Source: Paracoccaceae bacterium
Lineage (GTDB): Bacteria > Pseudomonadota > Alphaproteobacteria > Rhodobacterales > Rhodobacteraceae
Reading direction: 5' to 3'
NCBI GenBank assembly: GCA_024642725.1
Contig: JAHEAO010000034.1
Span: forward strand, 1-32,390
Length of the DNA stretch: 32,390 bases
The notes below the pieces were generated by a model, which saw only the letters and a list, made by a program, of their open reading frames with translations, did not search any database and was not told the origin of the DNA. Both the position numbers and the translations under genes were made by a program. Shown one piece after another: positions 1-8,080 of the stretch. The first letter of the stretch is position 1. Every line of letters begins with the position of its first letter.

Positions 1-114
1 GGCTTCGTGGTCGTCATCTGCGGCGAGATCATGACCATGCCCGGCCTGCCAAGAGTGCCGTCCGCCGAAAACATTCGCATCAACAAGGACGGCCTCATCG
101 ACGGCTTGTTCTAG
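1..114 (+). CDS. fhs: Formate-tetrahydrofolate ligase, C-terminal fragment
   Basis: Only the last 37 codons and the stop are present; the gene begins before the window. The peptide contains [20 protein letters not shown] and ends in DGLF, which matches the very conserved C-terminal tail of formate-tetrahydrofolate ligase. This enzyme joins formate to tetrahydrofolate with ATP, giving 10-formyl-THF in the cytoplasm. The gene is followed after 12 bases by a universal stress protein gene, so the two are probably co-transcribed. A formate dehydrogenase operon lies 8 kb downstream on the same strand, which fits a role in formate or one-carbon metabolism. The identification rests on a short but distinctive motif. 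Confidence 0.88.
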   Translation, partial: GFVVVICGEIMTMPGLPRVPSAENIRINKDGLIDGLF

Positions 115-126
115 GGAGGGATCGAC

Positions 127-984
127 GTGATACGCAAGATTCTGGTTCCGGTTCGTGGTGACGGCAAGGGCGACAACGTCCTTGCCCATGCGGCAGCGCT
201 CGCGCACCGCTACAACGCACATATCGAGATCGTCCATTGCCGGCCCCGGCCCGAGGATTTGATGCCCTACGGTGTTCATATCCCCGAGTTCCTGCGCAAG
301 CAGATCATCAAGCAGTCCTATGAGGTCGCCGATCAGGAAGAGGCCGGCCTGCGAAGCGAGCTTGAAGTGCTGGCGAAGAAGCTGAAGCTTGATGCGTCCG
401 GCGCGAACATAGGCAAGGTCGCGACGGTTTCCTTCGTCGAGGAAGCCGGGCGTCAGGTCGATGTGATCAAGCGGCACGGACGGCTTGCGGACATGATTGC
501 GGTGGCCAAGCCCGATCGCGACCGGAACCTGGGGCACAACACGCTGAAGGCGGCTCTGTTCCATTCGGGACGGCCCGTTCTGATGTGCCCGCCCGCCGAT
601 CCGTCGCCGACCACTTTGGGTGCAAAAGTCTCCATCGCCTGGAATGGCAGCGCGGAATCCGCGCGCGCCCTTTCGCAATGCAAAAGTGTGCTTCGCAGCG
701 CGGACAAGATCTGGGTTCTCTCGAACGGCGCGGATTCCGGTCCGGGCACAACCGTGGATGACCTGACCGCCTATCTGGCGCTGCATGGAATTTCTGCGGA
801 GGTCGAGAAATTCTCGGCCAAGCGGGACATCGGTGGCGAGCTTCTTCGCGTCAGCGCCGGTCTGGGCGCGGATATGATGATCATGGGCGCCTATGGCGAC
901 AGCCACGAACGGGAAACCGTCTTCGGTGGCAACACACAGACAATTGTCGATACGGCAACGAAACCGGTGCTTCTGAATCATTGA
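127..984 (+). CDS. Two-domain universal stress protein (UspA family)
   Basis: This 285-residue protein has two tandem Usp domains. The first starts with KILVPVRGDGKG (residues 4-15) and the second with KVSIAWNGSAES around residue 167. The second domain ends with a nucleotide-binding-type glycine pattern (G254, G257, G267) in MGAYGDSHERETVFGGNT. The start is a GTG at 127, chosen because GGGAGGG lies just upstream and the reading begins in a typical Usp strand. Usp proteins bind ATP or other small ligands and modulate stress or transport functions; the ligand here is unknown. It sits between fhs and the tctCBA operon. Usp proteins are often encoded beside solute transporters, so a link to the TTT system is possible but inferred. 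Confidence 0.9.
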   Translation: MIRKILVPVRGDGKGDNVLAHAAALAHRYNAHIEIVHCRPRPEDLMPYGVHIPEFLRKQIIKQSYEVADQEEAGLRSELEVLAKKLKLDASGANIGKVATVSFVEEAGRQVDVIKRHGRLADMIAVAKPDRDRNLGHNTLKAALFHSGRPVLMCPPADPSPTTLGAKVSIAWNGSAESARALSQCKSVLRSADKIWVLSNGADSGPGTTVDDLTAYLALHGISAEVEKFSAKRDIGGELLRVSAGLGADMMIMGAYGDSHERETVFGGNTQTIVDTATKPVLLNH

Positions 985-1104
985 TTTGGGAGTGCTGAAC
1001 CAGGTCGGACCAACGACCAAGACTATGAAGGCCGCATCAAGAACGGTCACTATCAGCGGGAATGCTTCTCGCACTCATACTAGCTAGCCTTAAGGGAGGA
1101 CCAA

Positions 1105-2073
1105 ATGGCTATTACTTCAAAAATCCTGACAAGAGTGGTCGGAGCGGCCGCGCTTGGCCTGATGACACTGACCAGCACGGCCCAGGCATGGGAACCGAAC
1201 AAGCCGGTCGATTTTGTGATCATGGCCGGAGCCGGTGGTGGTGCTGACCAGATTGCACGTTTCTTGCAGTCGGTTGCGGAAAAGAAAGATCTGACCAATC
1301 GTCCGCTGGTGCCGAACAACAAGGGCGGTGGATCGGGTGCAGAAGCGTTGATCGCGCTGAACACAGCATCTGACCCGGATCACACGATCCTGGTGACGCT
1401 GAACTCGTTCTTCACCACACCGATGCGCCAGCCCGATCTGAACATCGATGTGTCGACCTTCACGCCGGTTGCGATGATGGGCGTCGACCCGTTCGTGCTC
1501 TGGGTTCACAAGGACAGCGGCATCACGACGTTCGAACAGTGGCTCGAAGCGGTAAAAGCTTCGGACGACTACATCATGGGCGGCACCGGCAAGGGCCAGG
1601 AAGACTCGATCGTCATTGCGTTCATGGAGCAGGCCTTCGGGATCAAGGTGAAGTACATCCCCTACAAGGGTGGCGGCGACGTGGCCAAGGATCTTGCCGG
1701 TAAGCAGATCATGGCGACTGTGAACAACCCGTCGGAAACCAAGGGCTTCTATGCCAATGGTGACGTGGTGCCGCTGCTGTCTTTCTCGGATGAGCGTATG
1801 CCGGCATTCCCGGACGTACCGACCATGAAAGAAAAGGGTCATGACTTCAGCTACTACAACCAGCGTGCCGTTGTTGGCGCTCCTGGAATGTCGGCTGAGG
1901 CTGCTGAGTACTACCAGAACCTCTTCAAGACGATCTACGAGACTGAAGAGTGGCAGGGGTACATGGAGTCTGAGAGCCTTTCGCCGCTCTGGATGAACGC
2001 AGACGAGCAGAAAGCCTACTGGGCTACTCAGATCGCCAACCATAAAGAATTGCTCGCCGCATTGGGCGAATAG
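1105..2073 (+). CDS. tctC: Tripartite tricarboxylate transporter substrate-binding protein (TctC family)
   Basis: This 322-residue periplasmic solute receptor has a clear Sec signal peptide: basic MAITSKILTR, a hydrophobic core, then STAQA, with cleavage likely after A28. The mature protein starts WEPNKPVDFVIMAGAGGGAD, the usual TctC beginning, and the body shows the IPYKGGGD motif near residues 187-194. The family delivers carboxylates to the TctA/TctB membrane pair. The start is set by AAGGGAGGA five bases before the ATG. tctB follows after 41 bases and tctA after that, so the three form one operon. The substrate cannot be read from sequence: the family includes citrate and tricarballylate binders as well as aromatic and dicarboxylate binders. 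Confidence 0.93.
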   Translation: MAITSKILTRVVGAAALGLMTLTSTAQAWEPNKPVDFVIMAGAGGGADQIARFLQSVAEKKDLTNRPLVPNNKGGGSGAEALIALNTASDPDHTILVTLNSFFTTPMRQPDLNIDVSTFTPVAMMGVDPFVLWVHKDSGITTFEQWLEAVKASDDYIMGGTGKGQEDSIVIAFMEQAFGIKVKYIPYKGGGDVAKDLAGKQIMATVNNPSETKGFYANGDVVPLLSFSDERMPAFPDVPTMKEKGHDFSYYNQRAVVGAPGMSAEAAEYYQNLFKTIYETEEWQGYMESESLSPLWMNADEQKAYWATQIANHKELLAALGE

Positions 2074-2114
2074 CAATTATCTAGTCGATCGAACTGGTAC
2101 TTAGGGAGGCCAAA

Positions 2115-2618
2115 ATGCGACGTGGAGAGTTTATAACGGCTGGTGTCTTGGCCGTCCTGTCCATCTACATGATGTGGAAAAGTACCGAGTTGAACATCGG
2201 CTATATCAAGGGCGAAGGACCGGGAGGCGGGGCGTGGCCGTTCTGGCTCTCGGGGATCATTCTGATCTGCACGGCCTTGATAGCATACAACGCGGCAAGG
2301 CGGACATCTCCGCCTTCCCAATCCGACGAACCCGTCCTCGATGCCGAGGGTCGGAAGATGCTGATCGAAGTCTTTGGCGGAATCTTCGTGTTCGTCGCAC
2401 TGGTCGGCATCATCTCGATGTATGGCGCGATGCTGGTCTTCCTGTTCTATTATCTTTGGTTTCTGGGCCGGCACTCGCTCAAGCTGTCTCTGATCATCTC
2501 GATAGCCACTCCGGTCGTTTTCTTCTTCTTCTTCGAGGCGCTGATGCGCGTCACCCTGCCCAAGGGCATGGGGTTCACCGAGCCGTTCTACAACTGGCTC
2601 AACACCATCATCTACTGA
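2115..2618 (+). CDS. tctB: Tripartite tricarboxylate transporter small membrane subunit (TctB family)
   Basis: This 167-residue protein has about four transmembrane helices. One is at the N-terminus (around residues 7-20), one near 38-56, and two in the C-terminal half (near 90-115 and 120-142). This is the size and topology of TctB. The region GPGGGAWPFWLSGI between the first two helices is typical of the family. AGGGAGG stands five bases before the ATG. It lies between tctC and tctA, as expected for the small membrane component of a TTT carrier, which is driven by an ion gradient rather than ATP. Recognition rests on topology and operon position as much as on sequence. Confidence 0.88.
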   Translation: MRRGEFITAGVLAVLSIYMMWKSTELNIGYIKGEGPGGGAWPFWLSGIILICTALIAYNAARRTSPPSQSDEPVLDAEGRKMLIEVFGGIFVFVALVGIISMYGAMLVFLFYYLWFLGRHSLKLSLIISIATPVVFFFFFEALMRVTLPKGMGFTEPFYNWLNTIIY

Positions 2619-2665
2619 CGCTGCGGAACCGGATGTCCATCAGGACCAGGGAGTAAATCGAAACC

Positions 2666-4186
2666 ATGGAAATACTTGCACATCTATCTGGCGGACTTTG
2701 GGACGCCGTCCAGCCGATCAACCTCATTCTGATCATGATGGGCGTAACGCTGGGTCTCTTCATCGGCATGATGCCGGGTCTGGGGTCTGTTAACGGCGTC
2801 GCGATCCTGCTGCCGATCACGTTCCTCGTCCCGCCCGCTTCGGCGATCATCTTCCTGGCGGCGATCTATTACGGCGCGATGTATGGGGGGGCGATCAGTT
2901 CGATCACCTTGGGGATACCCGGCGCGTCAACCGCGGTGGCGACCACGTTCGACGGCAGGCCGCTGGCGCTCAAGGGAAAGGCGAGTCTCGCTCTCGTGAC
3001 CGCCGCAATCGCCTCTTTCGTGGGCGGAACGGTATCGATCATCCTGTTCACCTTGTTCGCGCCCATGCTCGCCTCGGTCGCATTGAGCTTCGGGTCACCG
3101 GAAATCTTCGCCCTAATGCTGTTGGCATTCGCCACCTTCGTGGGCCTCGGCGGCGACGATATTCCGAAAACAATTCTCTCGATCTGCCTTGGCCTCGTCT
3201 TTGCCGCGGTTGGGTTTGACGAGATCACGGGCCGGCCCCGACTGGTGTTCTTCGACATCTCCGGATTCCTGCACGGTATCAACTTCCTCGTCCTCGCCAT
3301 CGGTGTTTATGGCATCGGAGAGATGCTTTGGACGATCGACACGACACGCGGCAAGATCACGTCGACTGAAGCCAAAATCAGCGTCAAGGGTGTTGTCACC
3401 GATACAAAGGAATCCTTTGCCAAGGGCTGGCGGGGCATGTCGATTGGCTCTCTGCTCGGCTTCTTCGTCGGCATCCTCCCGGCTGCGGGCGCGACTCCCG
3501 GGTCGTTGATGTCCTACGGTATTGCCAAGCTGACATCGAAGGACCCCGACAGCTACGGCAAGGGCAACCCGGATGGCGTTGCCGCACCGGAAGCCGCCAA
3601 CAACTCGGCTTCGACCGGCTCCATGCTTCCGATGCTGACACTCGGCATTCCCGGCTCGCCCACCACGGCGATCCTTCTGGGCGGCATGGTGATCTGGGGC
3701 CTGACACCCGGCCCGCGGCTCTTTGCAGAGCAGCCGGAATTCGTCTGGGGGCTGATCGGTTCGTTCTATGTCTCGAACCTCGCGGCGCTGGTCATCAACC
3801 TGTCGTTCATCCCGCTCTTCATCTGGATGCTGCGGATGCCCTTCACCATCCTTGCTCCGATGATCTTCGTTCTGTCGATTGTCGGCGGCTACGCGGCCAC
3901 CAACGACATGCACGATGTCTGGCTCATGCTTGGCTTTGGCCTCAGCGCATTCTTCCTGCGCAAGTTCGACTATCCGCTGGCCCCTGCAGTGCTCGCGATT
4001 GTTCTCGGGCCGATTGCCGAGCCGACGTTGCGCCAGTCGCTGCTGTTGTCGTCGGGCGATCCGACGATCTTCTTCACGCGGCCGATTGCGGGTCCGATCA
4101 CGATCATCGCGATCATCCTGATCTTCCTGCCGCTGATCAACCTGATCCGCCGCAAGCTTCGCGGTGCAGAGCCCAGCGGCGCATGA
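2666..4186 (+). CDS. tctA: Tripartite tricarboxylate transporter large permease subunit (TctA family)
   Basis: This 506-residue polytopic inner-membrane protein has about 11-12 hydrophobic segments. It carries both family signatures: GMMPGLGSVNGVAILLPITF near residues 33-52 and GILPAAGATPGSLMSYGIAK near 270-289, followed by the conserved APEAANNSASTGSMLP stretch. TctA forms the transport channel and works with TctB and the periplasmic receptor TctC. AGGGAG precedes the ATG by about a dozen bases. It is the last gene of the operon, and a GC-rich hairpin lies 38 bases after the stop. Length is normal for the family (about 500 residues). Confidence 0.95.
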   Translation: MEILAHLSGGLWDAVQPINLILIMMGVTLGLFIGMMPGLGSVNGVAILLPITFLVPPASAIIFLAAIYYGAMYGGAISSITLGIPGASTAVATTFDGRPLALKGKASLALVTAAIASFVGGTVSIILFTLFAPMLASVALSFGSPEIFALMLLAFATFVGLGGDDIPKTILSICLGLVFAAVGFDEITGRPRLVFFDISGFLHGINFLVLAIGVYGIGEMLWTIDTTRGKITSTEAKISVKGVVTDTKESFAKGWRGMSIGSLLGFFVGILPAAGATPGSLMSYGIAKLTSKDPDSYGKGNPDGVAAPEAANNSASTGSMLPMLTLGIPGSPTTAILLGGMVIWGLTPGPRLFAEQPEFVWGLIGSFYVSNLAALVINLSFIPLFIWMLRMPFTILAPMIFVLSIVGGYAATNDMHDVWLMLGFGLSAFFLRKFDYPLAPAVLAIVLGPIAEPTLRQSLLLSSGDPTIFFTRPIAGPITIIAIILIFLPLINLIRRKLRGAEPSGA

Positions 4187-4224
4187 TGCCGCATCCGAAT
4201 TCAGGATGCTTATGAACTAAGCTC

Positions 4225-4247
4225 AGGGCGGCCGTCAGGGCCGCCCT
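4225..4247 (+). terminator. Hairpin after the tctCBA operon
   Basis: A perfect 9-bp inverted repeat, AGGGCGGCC and GGCCGCCCT, with a 5-base loop lies shortly after the tctA stop and before the next gene. It has no real T-run after it, so it may be a weak intrinsic terminator, or it may protect the 3' end of the transporter mRNA. Confidence 0.6.
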
Positions 4248-4280
4248 CATGCTATTGGCCAATGCCTGTCGGGGTGATGA

Positions 4281-6011
4281 ATGTCCAAACCGAAAGAGCA
4301 ATACGATGCCTGGAACCCGGGCCTGACGTCGGAGATTCCCGGCCGGCTGCTGCCCCAGGTCACGCTATACAGACCCGAAAATTCTGATGTCGATTACACC
4401 GGAGCCAAAGAAGCTGCCGATTTCTGCGGGCTGAAGCCACAGGACATGGTGGCCTTCACGGTCAATCGCCTCGTGGTGCATGAAATCCTGATACGGGTGA
4501 CATCGGATCTCTATGTGCCGGACGGACCGACCTACGAAGAACTCGGGTTGAACCTGCGCGGCATGGCGGCGCGCATTCTGGACCGTCACGCAACGCCCCG
4601 GATGCCAGAGCTGGAAAAGGCATTTGGCGACATTCGTTCAGAGGTTCGGTCGCACATCGCTTCGCTTCTGGACCGCGACATCTTCAATCGCGCCGGAAAG
4701 CAGGCCGAGCCTGACAGACGACCTTTCCTGTCTCGGCTTCTTGGCAAGGCGGCCCCGGCCCCGACCGACACGACCGCGCCGGAAATCCTTGCGCTGGCGG
4801 AATGGAAGGCCCGGTCCGCCGATGCCGCTCCCGCGCTGGAAATCGCTTGCCTGAAGGGGCTGCAGGCCATCGTTGGCGGCATTGTCGGTCAGCGCGGGAG
4901 GCTGCTCGCGGACAAGGATCTGATCGTCCGGCTGGCAACGAATTGGGTGTGCAATTCTTACGGCAGCCAGATGCTTGGTGAGCAGATCGCGCCGATCATT
5001 GCGGCCGCAGCGAAGGCCGAGGGCTACCGTCTCTTGCCGGTTCAGACCGCGCCCGTGGTGATGAACGTGAAAGGCGCGTCCGGCGCCGGCAAAAGCACGA
5101 TCCGGCCGCTGCAGCGCGATCTTGCGGAACGTCTTGGCGTGCCTTGGGAAGATTTCGCACTGGTCAGCCCGGATTACTGGCGCAAGTTTCTCCTGGACTA
5201 TGAAAGTCTTGGGGAAGACTACAAATACGCGGCGATGCTGACCGGCCAGGAACTGGAGATCATCGACAAGAAACTTGACCGGTACATGGAAGAAAAGGCC
5301 GGTCGCGGAGAGATGCCGCACCTTCTGATCGACCGGTTCCGATTTGACAGTTTCGTTCTCTCGCCCTCACAGCAGGCTGACGGGCGGCTGCTGAGCCGTT
5401 TCGGCGACAGGGTTTTCATGTTCTTCATGATCACGCCACCGCCTGAAACGGTGGAACGCGCATGGAAGCGCGGCATCGCGACCGGGCGCTACAAGGCGGT
5501 CGACGATCTGCTTTATCACAACATTGAGGCTTATACCGGCATGCCGCAGCTGTTCTTCACATGGGCGAACAAGCAGCGACAGAAAATTCATTTCGAATTT
5601 CTCGACAATGACGTGCCCTACGGCGAACGCCCCAAGACGGCGGCGTTCGGGTGGAACGGAAAACTGATCGTGCTGGACATGGATTGCATGCGGCGGCTGG
5701 ATCGCTACCGCCGCATCAATATCGAGGCCCGCCGCCCAGAGGAGGTCTTTCTGATCTCCGAAGATACGGGCGACGACATTCTGACGGACTGCATCGGGAA
5801 GATCGCAGAGGTGACCTTCGTCGATCCGAAATCGCTGAAGATTGTCGGCCAGACCCATGATGGCAAATGCACATGGCAGGATGACGCCTTCTTTGCAAAG
5901 GCCGGGCTTGCCGATGCCATCGGCACCGAAGAGGGCAGCGGCGACGTTCCGGTGCCTCTTGATGTCGAGACTGAAAAGCAGTTCACCGTCGGGGTCTGGG
6001 GGCCTGCTTGA
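4281..6011 (+). CDS. Uncharacterised P-loop protein with zeta-toxin-like kinase region
   Basis: This 576-residue protein is not one I recognise by name. Residues 1-250 are mostly helical with no clear domain. A Walker A motif GASGAGKS lies at 265-272, preceded by a hydrophobic strand. After it come VSPDYWRKFLLDYES, a helix-rich stretch, HLLIDRFRFDSF and, further on, VERAWKRGIATGRY. That order (P-loop, acidic loop, long helices, strand, basic helix) resembles zeta-toxin-like or other small-molecule kinases. It is much larger than a typical zeta toxin, and no small antitoxin gene lies next to it. No signal peptide or membrane segment is visible. GGGG stands six bases before the ATG. The gene lies alone after the tctA hairpin and converges on the oxidoreductase gene, with only six bases between the stops. 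The substrate is unknown. Confidence 0.7.
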   Translation: MSKPKEQYDAWNPGLTSEIPGRLLPQVTLYRPENSDVDYTGAKEAADFCGLKPQDMVAFTVNRLVVHEILIRVTSDLYVPDGPTYEELGLNLRGMAARILDRHATPRMPELEKAFGDIRSEVRSHIASLLDRDIFNRAGKQAEPDRRPFLSRLLGKAAPAPTDTTAPEILALAEWKARSADAAPALEIACLKGLQAIVGGIVGQRGRLLADKDLIVRLATNWVCNSYGSQMLGEQIAPIIAAAAKAEGYRLLPVQTAPVVMNVKGASGAGKSTIRPLQRDLAERLGVPWEDFALVSPDYWRKFLLDYESLGEDYKYAAMLTGQELEIIDKKLDRYMEEKAGRGEMPHLLIDRFRFDSFVLSPSQQADGRLLSRFGDRVFMFFMITPPPETVERAWKRGIATGRYKAVDDLLYHNIEAYTGMPQLFFTWANKQRQKIHFEFLDNDVPYGERPKTAAFGWNGKLIVLDMDCMRRLDRYRRINIEARRPEEVFLISEDTGDDILTDCIGKIAEVTFVDPKSLKIVGQTHDGKCTWQDDAFFAKAGLADAIGTEEGSGDVPVPLDVETEKQFTVGVWGPA

Positions 6012-6017
6012 CTTCCG

Positions 6018-7007
6018 CTACGTGCGGGGGGCCAAAAGGATCTTGCCGCGATGGGCGGCCTTTTCCATCATTTCATGGGCGGCAGCCGCCTCGCTGAACG
6101 CAAAGACCTTGTGGGTCTGTGTCTTGAGCCGCCCGTCGGCGAACATCGGCCAGACCTTGGCGCGCAAATCGGCCGCAATCGCGGATTTGAATGTCTCGGG
6201 CCGGGACCGCAGGGTCGAGCCGGTATAGACAAGCCGTTTCAGCATGATCGGCATCAGGTTGATCTCGACCTTCGATCCGGCGTTGAAGGCCAGTTGCACG
6301 ATCCGTGCATCGGCGCTTGCCGCCTTGATGTTTCGCTCGACATAGTCGCCGCCGATTATGTCAAGGATCAGGTTCGCGCCGCCGGCGTCACGGACGATTT
6401 CGACGAAATCCTCTTCCTTGAAGTTTATCGCCCGTTCCGCTCCAAGCCTTTCGGCATAGGCGCAGTCGCCCGCCGAGGCGCAGGTCGTGAAAACCCGCAT
6501 TCCAAGCTGGTGACCAAGCTGAATCGCCGTTGAACCGATGCCACCCGCGCCGCCATGCACCAACAGAACCTGACCCGCTTCGATCTTCTGACCGAAGAAG
6601 AGGTTGCTCCAGACTGTGAAATAGGTCTCGCACAAGCCCGCCGCGTCGACCTCGGACACGCCCTCGGGGATCGGCAGGCAATGGCTGGCGTCAATCGCAA
6701 CGTATTCGGCATAGCCGCCACCATTCGTGAGCGCGCAGATCCGGTCGCCCACAGCCCAGCCGCTGACATCTGCGGCAGTGGCGACGATCTCTCCTGAAAC
6801 CTCAAGCCCAAGAAGGTCCGATGCGCCTTTCGGCGGCGGGTAATGCCCGCGCCGCTGCACCAGATCGGGTCCATTCACACCGGCCGCTGTGACCTTGACC
6901 AGAACCTCTCCGTCGCGGAGTTCTGGCAGCGGCCGCTCACCGGGGACCAGAACATCAGGCTTGCCGAATTCACGTATCTCGATTGTCTTCATCTTGGCTG
7001 GCGGCAT
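6018..7007 (-). CDS. NAD(P)H:quinone oxidoreductase, zinc-free MDR family (PIG3-like)
   Basis: This 329-residue protein is a medium-chain dehydrogenase/reductase of the quinone oxidoreductase/PIG3 type. It has an N-terminal GroES-like domain with GVNGPDLVQRRGHYPPP (43-59). The Rossmann fold carries the nucleotide-binding motif VHGGAGGIGSTAIQLG (150-165). The zinc-binding cysteines of alcohol dehydrogenases are absent. These cytoplasmic enzymes reduce quinones or other enone-type carbonyls with NADPH. The ATG at 7007 has GGGGAT upstream; a second ATG at 6992 begins the family-typical MKTIEIREFG and could also be used. It is divergent from the LysR gene, so the two may share a regulatory region. 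Confidence 0.9.
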   Translation of the reverse strand: MPPAKMKTIEIREFGKPDVLVPGERPLPELRDGEVLVKVTAAGVNGPDLVQRRGHYPPPKGASDLLGLEVSGEIVATAADVSGWAVGDRICALTNGGGYAEYVAIDASHCLPIPEGVSEVDAAGLCETYFTVWSNLFFGQKIEAGQVLLVHGGAGGIGSTAIQLGHQLGMRVFTTCASAGDCAYAERLGAERAINFKEEDFVEIVRDAGGANLILDIIGGDYVERNIKAASADARIVQLAFNAGSKVEINLMPIMLKRLVYTGSTLRSRPETFKSAIAADLRAKVWPMFADGRLKTQTHKVFAFSEAAAAHEMMEKAAHRGKILLAPRT

Positions 7008-7114
7008 TCTGATCCCCGGGGCGAATTAACTGGAAGATTTTTCAGGCAAATCCTATTCTTGTTCGAAATTATTTGCCGCCGCCGCGAATGGCAAACAGAA
7101 AGCCGGAAAGACTG

Positions 7115-7993
7115 ATGGCAGATATCCGCGACCTCCAGCTGCTCGTTTCTCTCTCGCGCCACAAGCATTTTTCGCGGGCCGCTGACGACTGCGGGATTTC
7201 GCAGCCCGCATTCTCTGCCCGCATCCGCAAGATGGAGGAAGGCTTTGCCCTTCCCCTCGTGCGACGCGGCAACAAATTTCAGGGGTTCACCCGCGAAGGC
7301 GAAGTCGTCCTGAAATGGGCGCGAAAGCTTCTGGGCGATGTCGAGGGCATGCGGCAGGAGATCGACGCGCTGAACAGCAATCTGAGTGGAAAACTCTCGG
7401 TCGGCGTGATTCCCACCGCCCTTCCATTCGCCGCGCGGGTGTCGTCGCAACTGCGGGTCCAGCATCCGAACCTTTCCATCGAGATCCACTCGCTCGCGAC
7501 CCGCCAGATCGAAATCCGGCTCAACGATTTTTCACTCGACGCCGGGATCATGTATTTCGACGATGCCGATCCCGAGACGACTGAAAGGCTCTACGATGAA
7601 AGCTACGCCCTGATCGTGCCCAAGGCGCTGGCCCCGCGCGGCAGCGGGCAGGCGACATGGGCAGAGGCGGCGCGGCTTCCATTGTGCCTTCTGACCCGCG
7701 ACATGCGAAACCGGCAGTTGCTGGACGATGTCTTCAAGGAAATCGACGAGATTCCGACGATCGTCATGGAGGCCAGCGATTTCACCGCCGTTCTTGCGCA
7801 GGTCGCCAGTGGAACTGCCGCGACCATTGCCCCCCGGCATGTTGCCGAAACCTTCCTTGCACCCGGAACGACCGTGCAGCTTTCGCTGGTCGAACCCGCT
7901 GTCAGCCATTCGATCGGGCTCTCGATCAAAGAGCAGTCGCCACCGCTTCCGATGGTCCAGGCCCTTCGCAAGGCCACGCGCGCGGCGCTATAA
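7115..7993 (+). CDS. LysR-type transcriptional regulator upstream of formate dehydrogenase
   Basis: This 292-residue regulator has an N-terminal winged helix-turn-helix (about residues 3-62, with HKHFSRAADDCGISQPAFSARIRKME) and a C-terminal ligand-binding domain starting near residue 90 (GKLSVGVIPTA). The ATG at 7115 is chosen because GGAAAG stands five bases before it and the protein then starts right at the HTH domain. In-frame starts at 7073 (TTG) and 7088 lack this. It is read in the same direction as the formate dehydrogenase operon and ends 87 bases before it, and it is divergent from the oxidoreductase gene. In Cupriavidus and relatives a LysR protein (FdsR) controls the fds operon, so control of formate dehydrogenase is a fair inference. 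The effector is unknown. Confidence 0.92.
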   Translation: MADIRDLQLLVSLSRHKHFSRAADDCGISQPAFSARIRKMEEGFALPLVRRGNKFQGFTREGEVVLKWARKLLGDVEGMRQEIDALNSNLSGKLSVGVIPTALPFAARVSSQLRVQHPNLSIEIHSLATRQIEIRLNDFSLDAGIMYFDDADPETTERLYDESYALIVPKALAPRGSGQATWAEAARLPLCLLTRDMRNRQLLDDVFKEIDEIPTIVMEASDFTAVLAQVASGTAATIAPRHVAETFLAPGTTVQLSLVEPAVSHSIGLSIKEQSPPLPMVQALRKATRAAL

Positions 7994-8010
7994 CCAATAC
8001 AAATGATGCG

Positions 8011-8030
8011 TTCCAATAGCTCTATTGGAA
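8011..8030. promoter_or_regulatory. Perfect inverted repeat, candidate operator of the formate dehydrogenase operon
   Basis: The arms TTCCAATAG and CTATTGGAA are separated by two bases, forming a near-ideal dimer binding site in the 87-bp gap between the LysR gene and the dehydrogenase start. A further half-site-like CCAATAC lies at 7994-8000. A weak promoter guess, TTGGAA (8025-8030) with CGATAA 17 bases later, would overlap the right arm and place the RNA start about 20 bases before the ATG at 8081. The palindrome is seen directly; binding by the adjacent LysR protein is inferred. Confidence 0.65.
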
Positions 8031-8080
8031 ATTATAACCGTTTCTTGCGATAAATGAGCGACCATCAGGGAGAGGTCCTC

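Noticed and set aside
1117-2076. A 319-codon minus-strand frame opposite tctC.
   Set aside because: It is a shadow of tctC codon usage, with no ribosome binding site and no family features, while tctC has a signal peptide and a strong ribosome binding site.
4187-6018. A toxin-antitoxin module around the zeta-like P-loop protein.
   Set aside because: No small gene lies beside it on either strand: the upstream gap of 94 bases holds only a hairpin, and the downstream gap is six bases.
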